Shown: positions 6,289 through 13,952 of the stretch, in pieces
Numbering within the stretch: the stretch's first letter is position 1
Layout: the number at the start of each line of letters is the position of its first letter
Source: JBLHGU01 sp047615875
GTDB lineage: Bacteria; Pseudomonadota; Gammaproteobacteria; Arenicellales; CAJQKF01
DNA: 21,546 nt
NCBI GenBank assembly: GCA_047615875.1
Contig: JBLHGU010000083.1
Location: 1-21,546, forward strand
Direction: 5' to 3'
The notes under the pieces: model-generated
Database searches by the model: none
The model's input: only the letters and a program-made list of their open reading frames with translations
Told to the model about the DNA's origin: nothing
Position numbers and translations under genes: made by a program

Positions 6289-7587
6289 GTGGAATTTTTG
6301 AAGAAAGCCAGTAAGTCACCGACTACTGGCGAAGACGATACTCGAGAATTGGTAAATAAAATGCTCGCTGAAATCGAGACCGGCGGTGAACAACGGGTAA
6401 GAGACTACACTCGTGATTTAGACGGCTTTGAAGGCAGCATTGTTGTTAGTCAGGCAGAAGTAGAGGCGGCCACGAAAAGCCTATCCCAAACAGCTCGTGA
6501 TGATATTCAATTTTCCTATGACAGGGTACGTGGCTTTGCCGAAGCTCAGATGGCCAGCATGTCAGAGTTCGAAACCGAATTGTCACCCGGACTATTCGCT
6601 GGTCAACGGCTTATTCCGGTAAATACAGCTGGCTGTTATGTGCCTGGTGGTCGTTATGCTCACATTGCCTCTGCTGTGATGAGTGTAACTACGGCGAAAG
6701 TGGCTGGAGTTAAAAACGTAATTGTTTGTTCGCCACCGAATCGGAATCACAATGGTGCCCACCCGGCAATTATTTACACGGCACATCTTTGCGGTGCAGA
6801 TACCATTCTTAACTTAGGTGGGGTGCAGGGTATCGCTGCCTTAGCCAATGGACTGTTTACCGGTCATTCCGCAGATATCCTGGTAGGGCCTGGCAACCGC
6901 TTTGTTGCCGAAGCAAAACGCATTTTATTTGGCAAAATCGGTATTGATTTATTTGCCGGGCCTACCGAAATACTGGTTATAGCAGATGCAGATGCAGATC
7001 CTGAAATTGTCGCGTCAGATCTGGTTGGTCAGGCAGAACATGGACCAGATTCACCAGCGTGGCTGGTGACCACATCTAGAACATTGGCTGAAAATGCCAT
7101 GGCACGAGTGCCTTATTACATAGAGCGCTTACCAGAACCTAACCGAACCGCGGCGGAAAATGCATGGCGGGATTACGGTGAAGTGGTATTAGTTGACAGC
7201 CGAGAAGAGGCTGCAGCCATAAGCGATGAGTATGCACCTGAACACCTTGAAGTTCAGGCGGATGATCTCGATTGGTGGCTGGCCAATCTTACCAACTACG
7301 GATCTTTATTCCTTGGTGAAGAAACTACGGTTGCTTATGGCGATAAGTGCTCTGGCACAAATCATATTCTTCCCACCAAGGGTGCTGCTAAATATACCGG
7401 CGGTTTAAGTGTCGGTAAATTTATTAAAACGGTTACCTGGCAACGTATGACCCAACAATCAAACAAGAGTGTCGGTGTGGCGAGTAGTCGTATTTCCCGT
7501 ATGGAAGGAATGGAAGGTCATGCACTGACCGGAGACGATCGACTACACAAGTACTTTCCTGACGAAGAATTTAAGCTGAAGCCATGA
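6289..7587 (+). CDS. hpsN: Sulfopropanediol (DHPS) 3-dehydrogenase, histidinol-dehydrogenase-like
   Basis: HpsN is a cytoplasmic zinc enzyme that oxidises (R)-DHPS in two NAD-dependent steps to (R)-sulfolactate. The protein has the histidinol dehydrogenase fold and keeps its active-site set: zinc ligands Q248 and H251 (GQAEHGPD), D352 (YGDKCSG) and H411 (MEGHALTGDD), and the catalytic pair E318-H319 (APEHLEVQ). It is read as HpsN rather than HisD because it is followed at once by an SDR and a zinc alcohol dehydrogenase in the hpsN-O-P order, has a TRAP transporter across the divergent region, and has no histidine genes around it. The start is taken as GTG at 6289, 3 nt after GAGGTGG, giving 432 residues. 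An upstream TTG at 6247 would add 14 untypical residues. Its stop overlaps the hpsO start by 4 bp. Confidence 0.85.
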   Translation: MEFLKKASKSPTTGEDDTRELVNKMLAEIETGGEQRVRDYTRDLDGFEGSIVVSQAEVEAATKSLSQTARDDIQFSYDRVRGFAEAQMASMSEFETELSPGLFAGQRLIPVNTAGCYVPGGRYAHIASAVMSVTTAKVAGVKNVIVCSPPNRNHNGAHPAIIYTAHLCGADTILNLGGVQGIAALANGLFTGHSADILVGPGNRFVAEAKRILFGKIGIDLFAGPTEILVIADADADPEIVASDLVGQAEHGPDSPAWLVTTSRTLAENAMARVPYYIERLPEPNRTAAENAWRDYGEVVLVDSREEAAAISDEYAPEHLEVQADDLDWWLANLTNYGSLFLGEETTVAYGDKCSGTNHILPTKGAAKYTGGLSVGKFIKTVTWQRMTQQSNKSVGVASSRISRMEGMEGHALTGDDRLHKYFPDEEFKLKP

Positions 7588-8351
7588 CAACATCCAGTTT
7601 ATTCCGGCTTGATGGCCGGGTTGCCCTGGTAACAGGTGCCAGCGATGGTATTGGTCGCGCATTAGCACAGGCCCTGGTATCGGTCGGTGCAGAGGTTATC
7701 GTCGTTGCTCGACGGCAAGAGTCGTTGGACGAATCGGTAAGACTGATTCGCGCCGATGGTGGAGTAGGGCACGCAATCGCATGGGATTTACTTGATCGTT
7801 CCAGGTTGGCGGACTTAGCTAGCATGGCGACAAGCCTGGCCGGCGATGTCGATATTCTGGTTAATTGTGCCGGAGTAAATCTGCGTGAGCCAGTTGATGA
7901 GATAAGTGAGGAAAGCTGGGACACCACATTAAATATTAATCTAGGCATCCCGTTTTTCCTCGCCAGACAACTAGTTCCTGCGATGCGCAACAAAGGTTGG
8001 GGACGCATTATTAATATCGCCTCCCTGCAATCTGTTCGGGCATTTCCTAATAGCCTTCCCTACGGTGCTTCCAAGGGCGGCGTTATGCAAATGACCAGGG
8101 CTATGGCTGAAACATGGTCGGCGGACGGCATTACCTGTAACGCTATCGCACCAGGTTTTTTTCCTACCCATTTAACTCAACCAGTATTCAGTGATCCTGC
8201 CCGGCGTGAATGGGCAGCCGGCCAGACGACCATAGGTCGTAATGGTGAAATGCAGGATCTTCATGGTGCGGCGATATTTCTTGCAGCACCGGCATCAAAC
8301 TATATCACCGGGCAAACCCTGTTTGTCGACGGTGGTTTTACCGCGAAATAG
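7584..8351 (+). CDS. hpsO: Short-chain dehydrogenase, probable DHPS 2-dehydrogenase
   Basis: This 255-residue classical SDR has the NAD(P)-binding TGASDGIG (17-24), NCAG (94-97) and the catalytic S147, Y160 and K164 (YGASKGG). In known hps pathways HpsO and HpsP oxidise and reduce carbon 2 of DHPS through a shared keto intermediate, together acting as a racemase that supplies the enantiomer used by HpsN. The ATG overlaps the hpsN stop (ATGA), so translation is coupled. The general SDR call is certain. The substrate is inferred from gene order, and SDR sequences alone do not reveal it. Confidence 0.8.
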   Translation: MTTSSLFRLDGRVALVTGASDGIGRALAQALVSVGAEVIVVARRQESLDESVRLIRADGGVGHAIAWDLLDRSRLADLASMATSLAGDVDILVNCAGVNLREPVDEISEESWDTTLNINLGIPFFLARQLVPAMRNKGWGRIINIASLQSVRAFPNSLPYGASKGGVMQMTRAMAETWSADGITCNAIAPGFFPTHLTQPVFSDPARREWAAGQTTIGRNGEMQDLHGAAIFLAAPASNYITGQTLFVDGGFTAK

Positions 8352-8360
8352 AATAGAACA

Positions 8361-9347
8361 ATGAAAGCATTAGTATATACCGCTCCCAATGAAATGCAGG
8401 TTCTGGAACAACCGGAACCGATTTTGGGCGATGACCTGTTGATTAATATCCATGCTGTCGGAATCTGCGGCTCAGATATGCATGCCTATCAAGGACATGA
8501 TCCACGACGTTTACCACCAATGGTGTTGGGCCATGAAGTGTGTGGTTTGGTAGAGGGTGGTAGTCGCGACTCTCAACAGGTTATTTTAAATCCGTTGATC
8601 ACTTGCGGCTATTGTGACTACTGTTTGACTGGACGCTCAAATTTGTGTGCCAATCGCACCATGATTGGTATGACTCGACCCGGTGGTTATGCTGAGCGAG
8701 TTAGCGTGCCGGAACAGTGCCTGGTGCGTGTGCCTGATGATATGTCACCGATTCATGCCGCTTTAACAGAACCTGCAGCCACCGGTTATCACGGGCTGGT
8801 GTTGGTTAATCGTGTTTCTGTACGCCCAGTGTCGGAACTCAAGGCGCTGGTGATAGGTGGTGGATCAGTCGGCTTGCTAACGGCTTTATTATTAAAGCAC
8901 CAAGGTTGTGAAACCATCGCTTTGGCTGAAACCAATGCGCTACGTCAGAAGCCTGCGGTAGCAGAACAATTTGGCAAAGTATATAGCCCACTTGAGGAAG
9001 ATACACCTGAGAACTGCTATGACCTGGTAGTCGACTGCGTCGGTAGTGAGAAAACCCGACAACTAGCCATGCATGCTCTTGCACCCTGTGGAATTCTTCT
9101 ACATATTGGTTTGCAAGATAATTTGGGCGGGCTTGATGCGCGTAAAATGACACTGTCAGAAATCACAGTGCTTGGTGCCTACACCTATACCACTGCAGAT
9201 TTAAAAGCCGCTGCCCACAAGCTTTACAGTGGTGCCTTTGGTAGCTTAAGTTGGGTAGAAGAACGTTCTCTAGATCAGGGTCCGGAAACATTTCGTGCTT
9301 TGCTGAATGGCGAAATTAGCGCACCTAAAGTAGTTCTGGTTCCCTGA
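8361..9347 (+). CDS. hpsP: Zinc-dependent alcohol dehydrogenase, probable DHPS 2-dehydrogenase
   Basis: This 328-residue medium-chain dehydrogenase/reductase has catalytic zinc residues C36 (GICGSD) and H58-E59 (LGHEV), a structural zinc site of four cysteines C82, C85, C88 and C96 (CGYCDYC...LC), and a Rossmann GGGSVG turn in the middle (IGGGSVGLLTALLL). It is expected to pair with HpsO in interconverting the two DHPS enantiomers. It starts 9 bp after the hpsO stop, so the three genes form one operon. Its stop codon is only 3 bp from the stop of the convergent dnaE2 gene, leaving no room for a terminator. Function beyond the MDR family is inferred from context. Confidence 0.8.
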   Translation: MKALVYTAPNEMQVLEQPEPILGDDLLINIHAVGICGSDMHAYQGHDPRRLPPMVLGHEVCGLVEGGSRDSQQVILNPLITCGYCDYCLTGRSNLCANRTMIGMTRPGGYAERVSVPEQCLVRVPDDMSPIHAALTEPAATGYHGLVLVNRVSVRPVSELKALVIGGGSVGLLTALLLKHQGCETIALAETNALRQKPAVAEQFGKVYSPLEEDTPENCYDLVVDCVGSEKTRQLAMHALAPCGILLHIGLQDNLGGLDARKMTLSEITVLGAYTYTTADLKAAAHKLYSGAFGSLSWVEERSLDQGPETFRALLNGEISAPKVVLVP

Positions 9348-9350
9348 TAG

Positions 9351-12300
9351 TTATTTAAAATCCCGCGACCGGGTGAGGATTTCCCCCAACATGGGTGTGA
9401 AATCTTTAAGTTGTTTCACAATTATGTGAATAACATCACCTTCGCGTTGAACTTCTCCAAAGGCTGCCATTAGTCTTGATTGCGTGAGTATGCGGCGCTG
9501 GGCTTCAGCAATGCGTTGCCATACGACGAGATTCAGATAGCCAGACTCGTCCTCCAGTGTCACAAATGCCACATTGTTTGCACTGGATGGCCTTTGCCTG
9601 CTGGTCACAATACCTGCCACTCTTACCAGTGCACCATGGGGAGTGGCCAGAATCCGTTTTGATGTTTTGATTCGGTAGTGGTCCAACTGTTGGCGTAGTA
9701 GTGCCAATGGATGAGGACCCAAGGTCAGACCCGTACTGGCATAGTCTGCTTGCACGTTCTCGCCTACACTCGGGGCAATCAACATAGGCTTCGGTTCGTC
9801 CGGCCAGGCATCCTGTAACAAGGGGAGGTCGGGTTCCGCACCACTTAAATCCCATGTAGCCTGATGTCGATGATGGCTAATACTATCTAGTGTGGCCCCG
9901 GCTGCCAGAGCATTGAGATCCTTCTGGTCCATTTTGCTGCGACGGGCTAAATCGGCGCTACTGGCATAAGGCTTGCTGTTTCTAGCTTCTAAAAGTTGCT
10001 CCGCGCCTATATGGCTCAGGTGTTTGACGAGACGCAAGCCCAAGCGAATCGCTGGTGGGCTAATGTCAGTCTCCAGGCTACAGTCCCAGTTACTGCAGTT
10101 GATGTCGACCGGGCGTATTTCTACGTCATGACGTTGAGCATCCTGTACCAACTGCGCCGGCGCATAAAAACCCATTGGCTGACTATTTAGTAAGGCACAG
10201 GTAAATACTGCCGGGTGATGGCACTTCATCCAGGCCGAGATATAGACCAAAAGCGAAAAACTGGCCGCATGAGACTCGGGAAAACCGTATTCACCAAAGC
10301 CCAGTATTTGCTGATTAATCCGCTCGGCAAACTCCATACTGTAGCCTCGCTCGACCATGCCTTTAACGAGCTTTTTCTGGTATTCCTCGATACCGCCACG
10401 ACGTTTCCAGGCAGCCATAGAGCGACGTAACCCATCGGCTTCTCCCGGTGTGAAACCAGCTGCCACCATAGCAAGCTTAATGACCTGCTCCTGAAAAATC
10501 GGGATTCCCAGAGTGCGTTCCAGAATGGTTTTAACGGCTTCGCTGGGGTAGACAACCGGCTCCAGACCCTGGCGTCGCTTTAGGTAAGGATGCACCATAT
10601 CACCTTGAATGGGGCCAGGACGTACGATAGCCACCTCGATAACCAGATCATAAAAATTACGCGGCTTAAGTCGTGGCAGCATAGCCATCTGTGCCCGGGA
10701 CTCAATCTGAAATACGCCAATGGTGTCCGCCTTGGAGATCATGTCATAGGTGTCAGTGTCCTCGGCCGGAACCGTGGCCATGCTGTAATGCTGCTCGGTA
10801 ACCTGTTCGATCAAATCGAAACCACGGCGAATAGCGGATAGCATGCCCAGTGCCAGGCAATCCACTTTAAGTAATCCAAGAGCGTCGATATCGTTCTTGT
10901 CCCACTGAATGATGGTTCGATCCGGCATGCTGGCATTTTCAACCGGCACGATATGATTTAAAGGCAAATGGCTAATCACAAAACCGCCAGTATGTTGGGA
11001 TAAATGGCGTGGAAAACCGATAATTTCCGCGGTGAGTTTAATCAACTGTTGAACGGCTGGTTGACTAATGTCCATATTAGCCTCGGCCAGTCGCTCCGGA
11101 ATGACCTGATTGCCATCCCACCAGGACAAATTGCTGCTCAAATGACTGACCTGGTCCAGACTAAATCCTAAAGCCTTGCCAACGTCCCGAATCGCACTCT
11201 TAGGTCGGTAGGTTACAACCGTTGCTGTCAGGGCAGCATGCTCACGACCATACTTGTTGTAAATATACTGCATCACCTCTTCACGTCTGTCATGCTCGAA
11301 GTCGACATCGATATCTGGAGGCTCATTACGTTCTCGGGATATAAATCTCTCGAACAATAAATCCATCCGCGCCGGATCAACTTCGGTAATTCCCAGACAA
11401 TAGCAAATAGCGGAATTGGCGGCAGAGCCACGCCCCTGACAAAGTATTGCCTGACTGCGAGCAAAGCAGACAATGTCATAGACGGTCAAAAAGTAAGCTT
11501 CATACTTCAATTCCCTGATCAACTTCAATTCATGGCGCACCAGTTCCTGAACCTTATCCGGCGTTCCTTCAGGCCAGCGTTTGTGCATGCCCTGTAATGT
11601 GAGCCTGCGCAAATACTGATAAGGGGTAGAGCGGGCAGGAATATGCTCCTGTGGGTACTCATAGGTCAATTCACTCAAGCTAAACTGACAGCGTTCTGCG
11701 ATCTTCAGTGTTTCCAGTAATAGTTCTTCTGGTAGGCGCTGATAGAGAGTAGCAATTGGCTGCAGAAACCACTCTCCATTGGGATGCAGCTGGTAGCCTG
11801 ATTGTCGAACAGTTGTGTTGTTACGAATGGCTGTAACAACATCCTGCAGACATTGTCTTGTGCGTTGATGGATGTGCGTATTCCCACAATAAACCAGCCG
11901 TAACTCCAGGGTCCGGGCAATGCGTCGCTTCTGCTCCAGTCGCAGAGAATCCAGGCCATCGGCGCGGTGGTCCAATCCAATCCAGGTGTTATCCGAAAAA
12001 ATTGTGCGAAGCCAGCGACCATCTTTAAGCAATTCAAGCTCATTTTCAGGCCTTCCGTGAGTGGTTTCACGTGACAAAAGGATAGCGCAGCAGGATGATA
12101 TTTCTGATGTAAAATCTTTTTTTCGTAATTGATATGAACCTTTTTTTGCTCCGCGCCGTCCTCGGGTGATAAGATCACATAATGCTGTATAGGCAGACAG
12201 GTTGGGGGAAATTAATAATAGTCGAATTCCTTCAGATAATCTAAACTCAGAACCCAGGAGAAATTTTATACCGATTTCTCGAGCCTTTACATGAGCCCGC

Positions 12301-12470
12301 ACCACACCAGCCAGGCTACATTCGTCGGTCACTGCAATGGCGGAGTAGCCCAGTTTGGCGGCCTGAACAACCAGCTCCTCTGGATGTGATGCACCTCCGA
12401 GAAATGTAAAGTTGCTCAGAGCGTGGAGCTCTGCATATTTTTGTAGATTTTTGTATATTTCTTCATTCAC
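9351..12470 (-). CDS. dnaE2: Error-prone DNA polymerase III alpha-like subunit DnaE2/ImuC
   Basis: This 1039-residue C-family polymerase is used in SOS mutagenesis and lesion bypass. The N-terminus (YAELHALSNFTFLGGASHPEELV, about 12-34) is the DnaE2 version of the PHP domain. The palm carries the catalytic PDIDVDF at 385-391. AYFLTVYDIV and CQGRGSAANS precede it, and the QEQVIKLA and GFGEYGFPESHAASFS blocks follow. A C-terminal OB-fold begins near 930 (VRVAGIVTSRQRP). The beta-clamp-rich extension of replicative DnaE is absent and the length fits DnaE2. The partner genes imuA and imuB, normally just upstream, are not here; btuF is. The start is GTG at 12470. No other start fits the conserved N-terminus, and the LexA box overlaps it. 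There is no Shine-Dalgarno sequence. Confidence 0.9.
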   Translation of the reverse strand: MNEEIYKNLQKYAELHALSNFTFLGGASHPEELVVQAAKLGYSAIAVTDECSLAGVVRAHVKAREIGIKFLLGSEFRLSEGIRLLLISPNLSAYTALCDLITRGRRGAKKGSYQLRKKDFTSEISSCCAILLSRETTHGRPENELELLKDGRWLRTIFSDNTWIGLDHRADGLDSLRLEQKRRIARTLELRLVYCGNTHIHQRTRQCLQDVVTAIRNNTTVRQSGYQLHPNGEWFLQPIATLYQRLPEELLLETLKIAERCQFSLSELTYEYPQEHIPARSTPYQYLRRLTLQGMHKRWPEGTPDKVQELVRHELKLIRELKYEAYFLTVYDIVCFARSQAILCQGRGSAANSAICYCLGITEVDPARMDLLFERFISRERNEPPDIDVDFEHDRREEVMQYIYNKYGREHAALTATVVTYRPKSAIRDVGKALGFSLDQVSHLSSNLSWWDGNQVIPERLAEANMDISQPAVQQLIKLTAEIIGFPRHLSQHTGGFVISHLPLNHIVPVENASMPDRTIIQWDKNDIDALGLLKVDCLALGMLSAIRRGFDLIEQVTEQHYSMATVPAEDTDTYDMISKADTIGVFQIESRAQMAMLPRLKPRNFYDLVIEVAIVRPGPIQGDMVHPYLKRRQGLEPVVYPSEAVKTILERTLGIPIFQEQVIKLAMVAAGFTPGEADGLRRSMAAWKRRGGIEEYQKKLVKGMVERGYSMEFAERINQQILGFGEYGFPESHAASFSLLVYISAWMKCHHPAVFTCALLNSQPMGFYAPAQLVQDAQRHDVEIRPVDINCSNWDCSLETDISPPAIRLGLRLVKHLSHIGAEQLLEARNSKPYASSADLARRSKMDQKDLNALAAGATLDSISHHRHQATWDLSGAEPDLPLLQDAWPDEPKPMLIAPSVGENVQADYASTGLTLGPHPLALLRQQLDHYRIKTSKRILATPHGALVRVAGIVTSRQRPSSANNVAFVTLEDESGYLNLVVWQRIAEAQRRILTQSRLMAAFGEVQREGDVIHIIVKQLKDFTPMLGEILTRSRDFK

Positions 12471-12485
12471 TGTATAAAGATACAG
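12470..12485 (-). promoter_or_regulatory. LexA (SOS) box at the dnaE2 start
   Basis: CTGTATAAAGATACAG fits the gammaproteobacterial LexA consensus CTGT-N8-ACAG exactly. Its edge touches the first base of the dnaE2 GTG start codon, so LexA bound here would cover the -10 region and the transcription start. Confidence 0.85.
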
Positions 12486-12505
12486 CTAATAATTTATTCT
12501 CGCAA
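12477..12505 (-). promoter_or_regulatory. Predicted dnaE2 promoter inside the LexA box
   Basis: On the minus strand, TTGCGA (12505-12500), 17 bp, TATCTT (12482-12477). The expected start falls at about 12470, on the GTG codon itself, which predicts a leaderless or nearly leaderless mRNA. The hexamers match the consensus only moderately. Confidence 0.45.
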
Positions 12506-12562
12506 TGGTTTTAGTGATTTATTTGAAATCTTTTACTCAGCAGTGCTGATTAGTATTCCTTG

Positions 12563-13450
12563 TCAGAGTTTAAGGTTTTTTCTCGCCGTTTCCAGAATCT
12601 GGCAAACGGCTTTCATGCCGTCGGCCAGTCGCACTGTATGACGCTCAATTAAATCCGGGTTAACATGAAATAGATTGGATTTTCCCACCGCCTTCAAAAA
12701 GGCAAAGCTATACCATTCATCAAGCCATTCCGGTGGCCGAGAACCTACACCACTGGCTATGATTACATCGGGGTCCTTTTCAATGACTGCTTCGGTGCTA
12801 ATACGAGGAGCCAGCGAAGGCAGGGAGGCAAACACATTTCGCCCACCACAACCTTCGATAAGCCGGCTAACTAAATGCTCTCCATTCAGGGTGATCATCG
12901 GGTTGTCCCAAACCTGGTAAAAAACATCGAGCGGCTGCTTGTTGCCATATTGCGTGCTTAGTGATTCAATTTCGCCAAGAAAATCATTAGCTACACGACT
13001 GGCAATTTGGTTGTTTCCGGTTAGTTGACCGAGTTTTCTAATTTCCTCTGCGACGTCCTGAAAACTTCGTGGCTCGGATAAAAACACTGGAATATCAAAG
13101 CGTTCGATTAACTTTACCTGCCTATCTGGATTACCGCTTACCCAGCCAATGGTGATGTCGGGCTCTAATACGATAATTTTTTCCACATCAAACTGTTTGT
13201 AAGTACCAACCAATTCGATATCGTTTGCAGCTTCCGGATAGTTACTATATGAGGTGACACCAACAATGTTATCGCCCGCTCCAATAGCAAACAGATTTTC
13301 TGTAATGTGTGGGGCGAGGCTGATAATGCGCAGGGCAGGGGTGTTAAGTTCGATTAACTTGCCCCGATCATCAGTTACTTCGATACCTCCAGCTGCCGCC
13401 TGAGCGCCCACTAAATACATAATGAAGAAGGTGATGAATTTTATAAACAT
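12563..13450 (-). CDS. btuF: Periplasmic vitamin B12-binding protein
   Basis: This 295-residue class III periplasmic binding protein has a signal peptide of about 19 residues (ending VGAQAAA). RIISLAPHITENLFAIGAGD (about 41-60), then GVTSYSNYP and LEPDITIGW, are characteristic of BtuF-type cobalamin receptors, which hand B12 from BtuB to the BtuCD importer. Iron-siderophore receptors share the fold, but the divergent gene is btuB behind a cobalamin riboswitch, which supports B12. No btuC or btuD lies in the window. The ATG at 13448-13450 has no strong ribosome site. No riboswitch is seen on this strand, so it may be regulated differently from btuB. It lies 92 bp upstream of dnaE2 in the same direction, but dnaE2 has its own SOS promoter. 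Confidence 0.85.
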   Translation of the reverse strand: MFIKFITFFIMYLVGAQAAAGGIEVTDDRGKLIELNTPALRIISLAPHITENLFAIGAGDNIVGVTSYSNYPEAANDIELVGTYKQFDVEKIIVLEPDITIGWVSGNPDRQVKLIERFDIPVFLSEPRSFQDVAEEIRKLGQLTGNNQIASRVANDFLGEIESLSTQYGNKQPLDVFYQVWDNPMITLNGEHLVSRLIEGCGGRNVFASLPSLAPRISTEAVIEKDPDVIIASGVGSRPPEWLDEWYSFAFLKAVGKSNLFHVNPDLIERHTVRLADGMKAVCQILETARKNLKL

Positions 13451-13630
13451 AGCTGTAAATCTGGAAGCTGCCTAAATACTTGTGTAAACAGGAGAAAATG
13501 CAAATTACCACATAGCATTGGCACAATAGCGGGCAAGCGAATGGCTATTTCAAACTGACTGAGCATATCAAATAAGTCTGGGAGCGATAAGCGGGGCGCT
13601 AAAATAGCACAGTTAAGGTCCCGTTATAAA

Positions 13631-13659
13631 TTGACATTTATATGAACACTGAGTAGGCT
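13631..13659 (+). promoter_or_regulatory. Probable promoter of the btuB transcript
   Basis: TTGACA at 13631-13636, a 17-bp spacer and TAGGCT at 13654-13659 (a weak -10). The predicted start near 13666 lies just before the riboswitch aptamer, as expected. Confidence 0.45.
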
Positions 13660-13667
13660 TCGCGCAC

Positions 13668-13852
13668 TGATTTCAGGTTTCCCAATCCAGTTAACGGATA
13701 GGGATGAAATGGGAAGCTGGTGCGTATATACAAAGCCAGCGCTGCCCCCGCAACGGTAATCGAGAAAGAATGACAACGGCCACTGTGCATATGCATGGGA
13801 AGGCGTCATTCCCCATCTTAATAGATGCTCGTCAGCCCGGAGACCTGCCCGA
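13668..13852 (+). ncRNA. Cobalamin riboswitch aptamer upstream of btuB
   Basis: The conserved core elements of the AdoCbl riboswitch class appear in order: a GGGAAGCTGGTGC stretch at about 13711-13723 pairing with GCCAGC, then CCCCCGCAACGGTAAT (13745-13760), the B12 box GCCACTG (13779-13785), and the closing GTCAGCCCGGAGACCTGCCC (13831-13850). When cobalamin binds, expression of the downstream receptor gene is expected to fall. The 5' boundary is approximate. Confidence 0.9.
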
Positions 13853-13868
13853 AATCACCACCTGACGT

Positions 13869-13920
13869 GGCGGTGGGCAACGTAGTTTCTCCTGACCACG
13901 CCTTTTCTAATTTTCTTTTT
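13869..13920 (+). terminator. Riboswitch expression-platform terminator
   Basis: GGCGGTGG (13869-13876) can pair with CCACGCC (13896-13902), with one bulged base, and is followed by the T-rich stretch 13903-13920. The alternative CCACC (13859-13863) can pair with GGTGG, giving a mutually exclusive structure that could act as antiterminator. This suggests control by transcription termination, ahead of the btuB start. Confidence 0.65.
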
Positions 13921-13952
13921 GTCGTGCGGGCGTGCGCGGCAGGGGACACAAA

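Noticed and set aside
6289..7587. Reading the HisD-like gene as histidine biosynthesis histidinol dehydrogenase
   Set aside because: No histidine genes surround it, and the following SDR and zinc ADH plus TRAP transporter match the hpsNOP arrangement.
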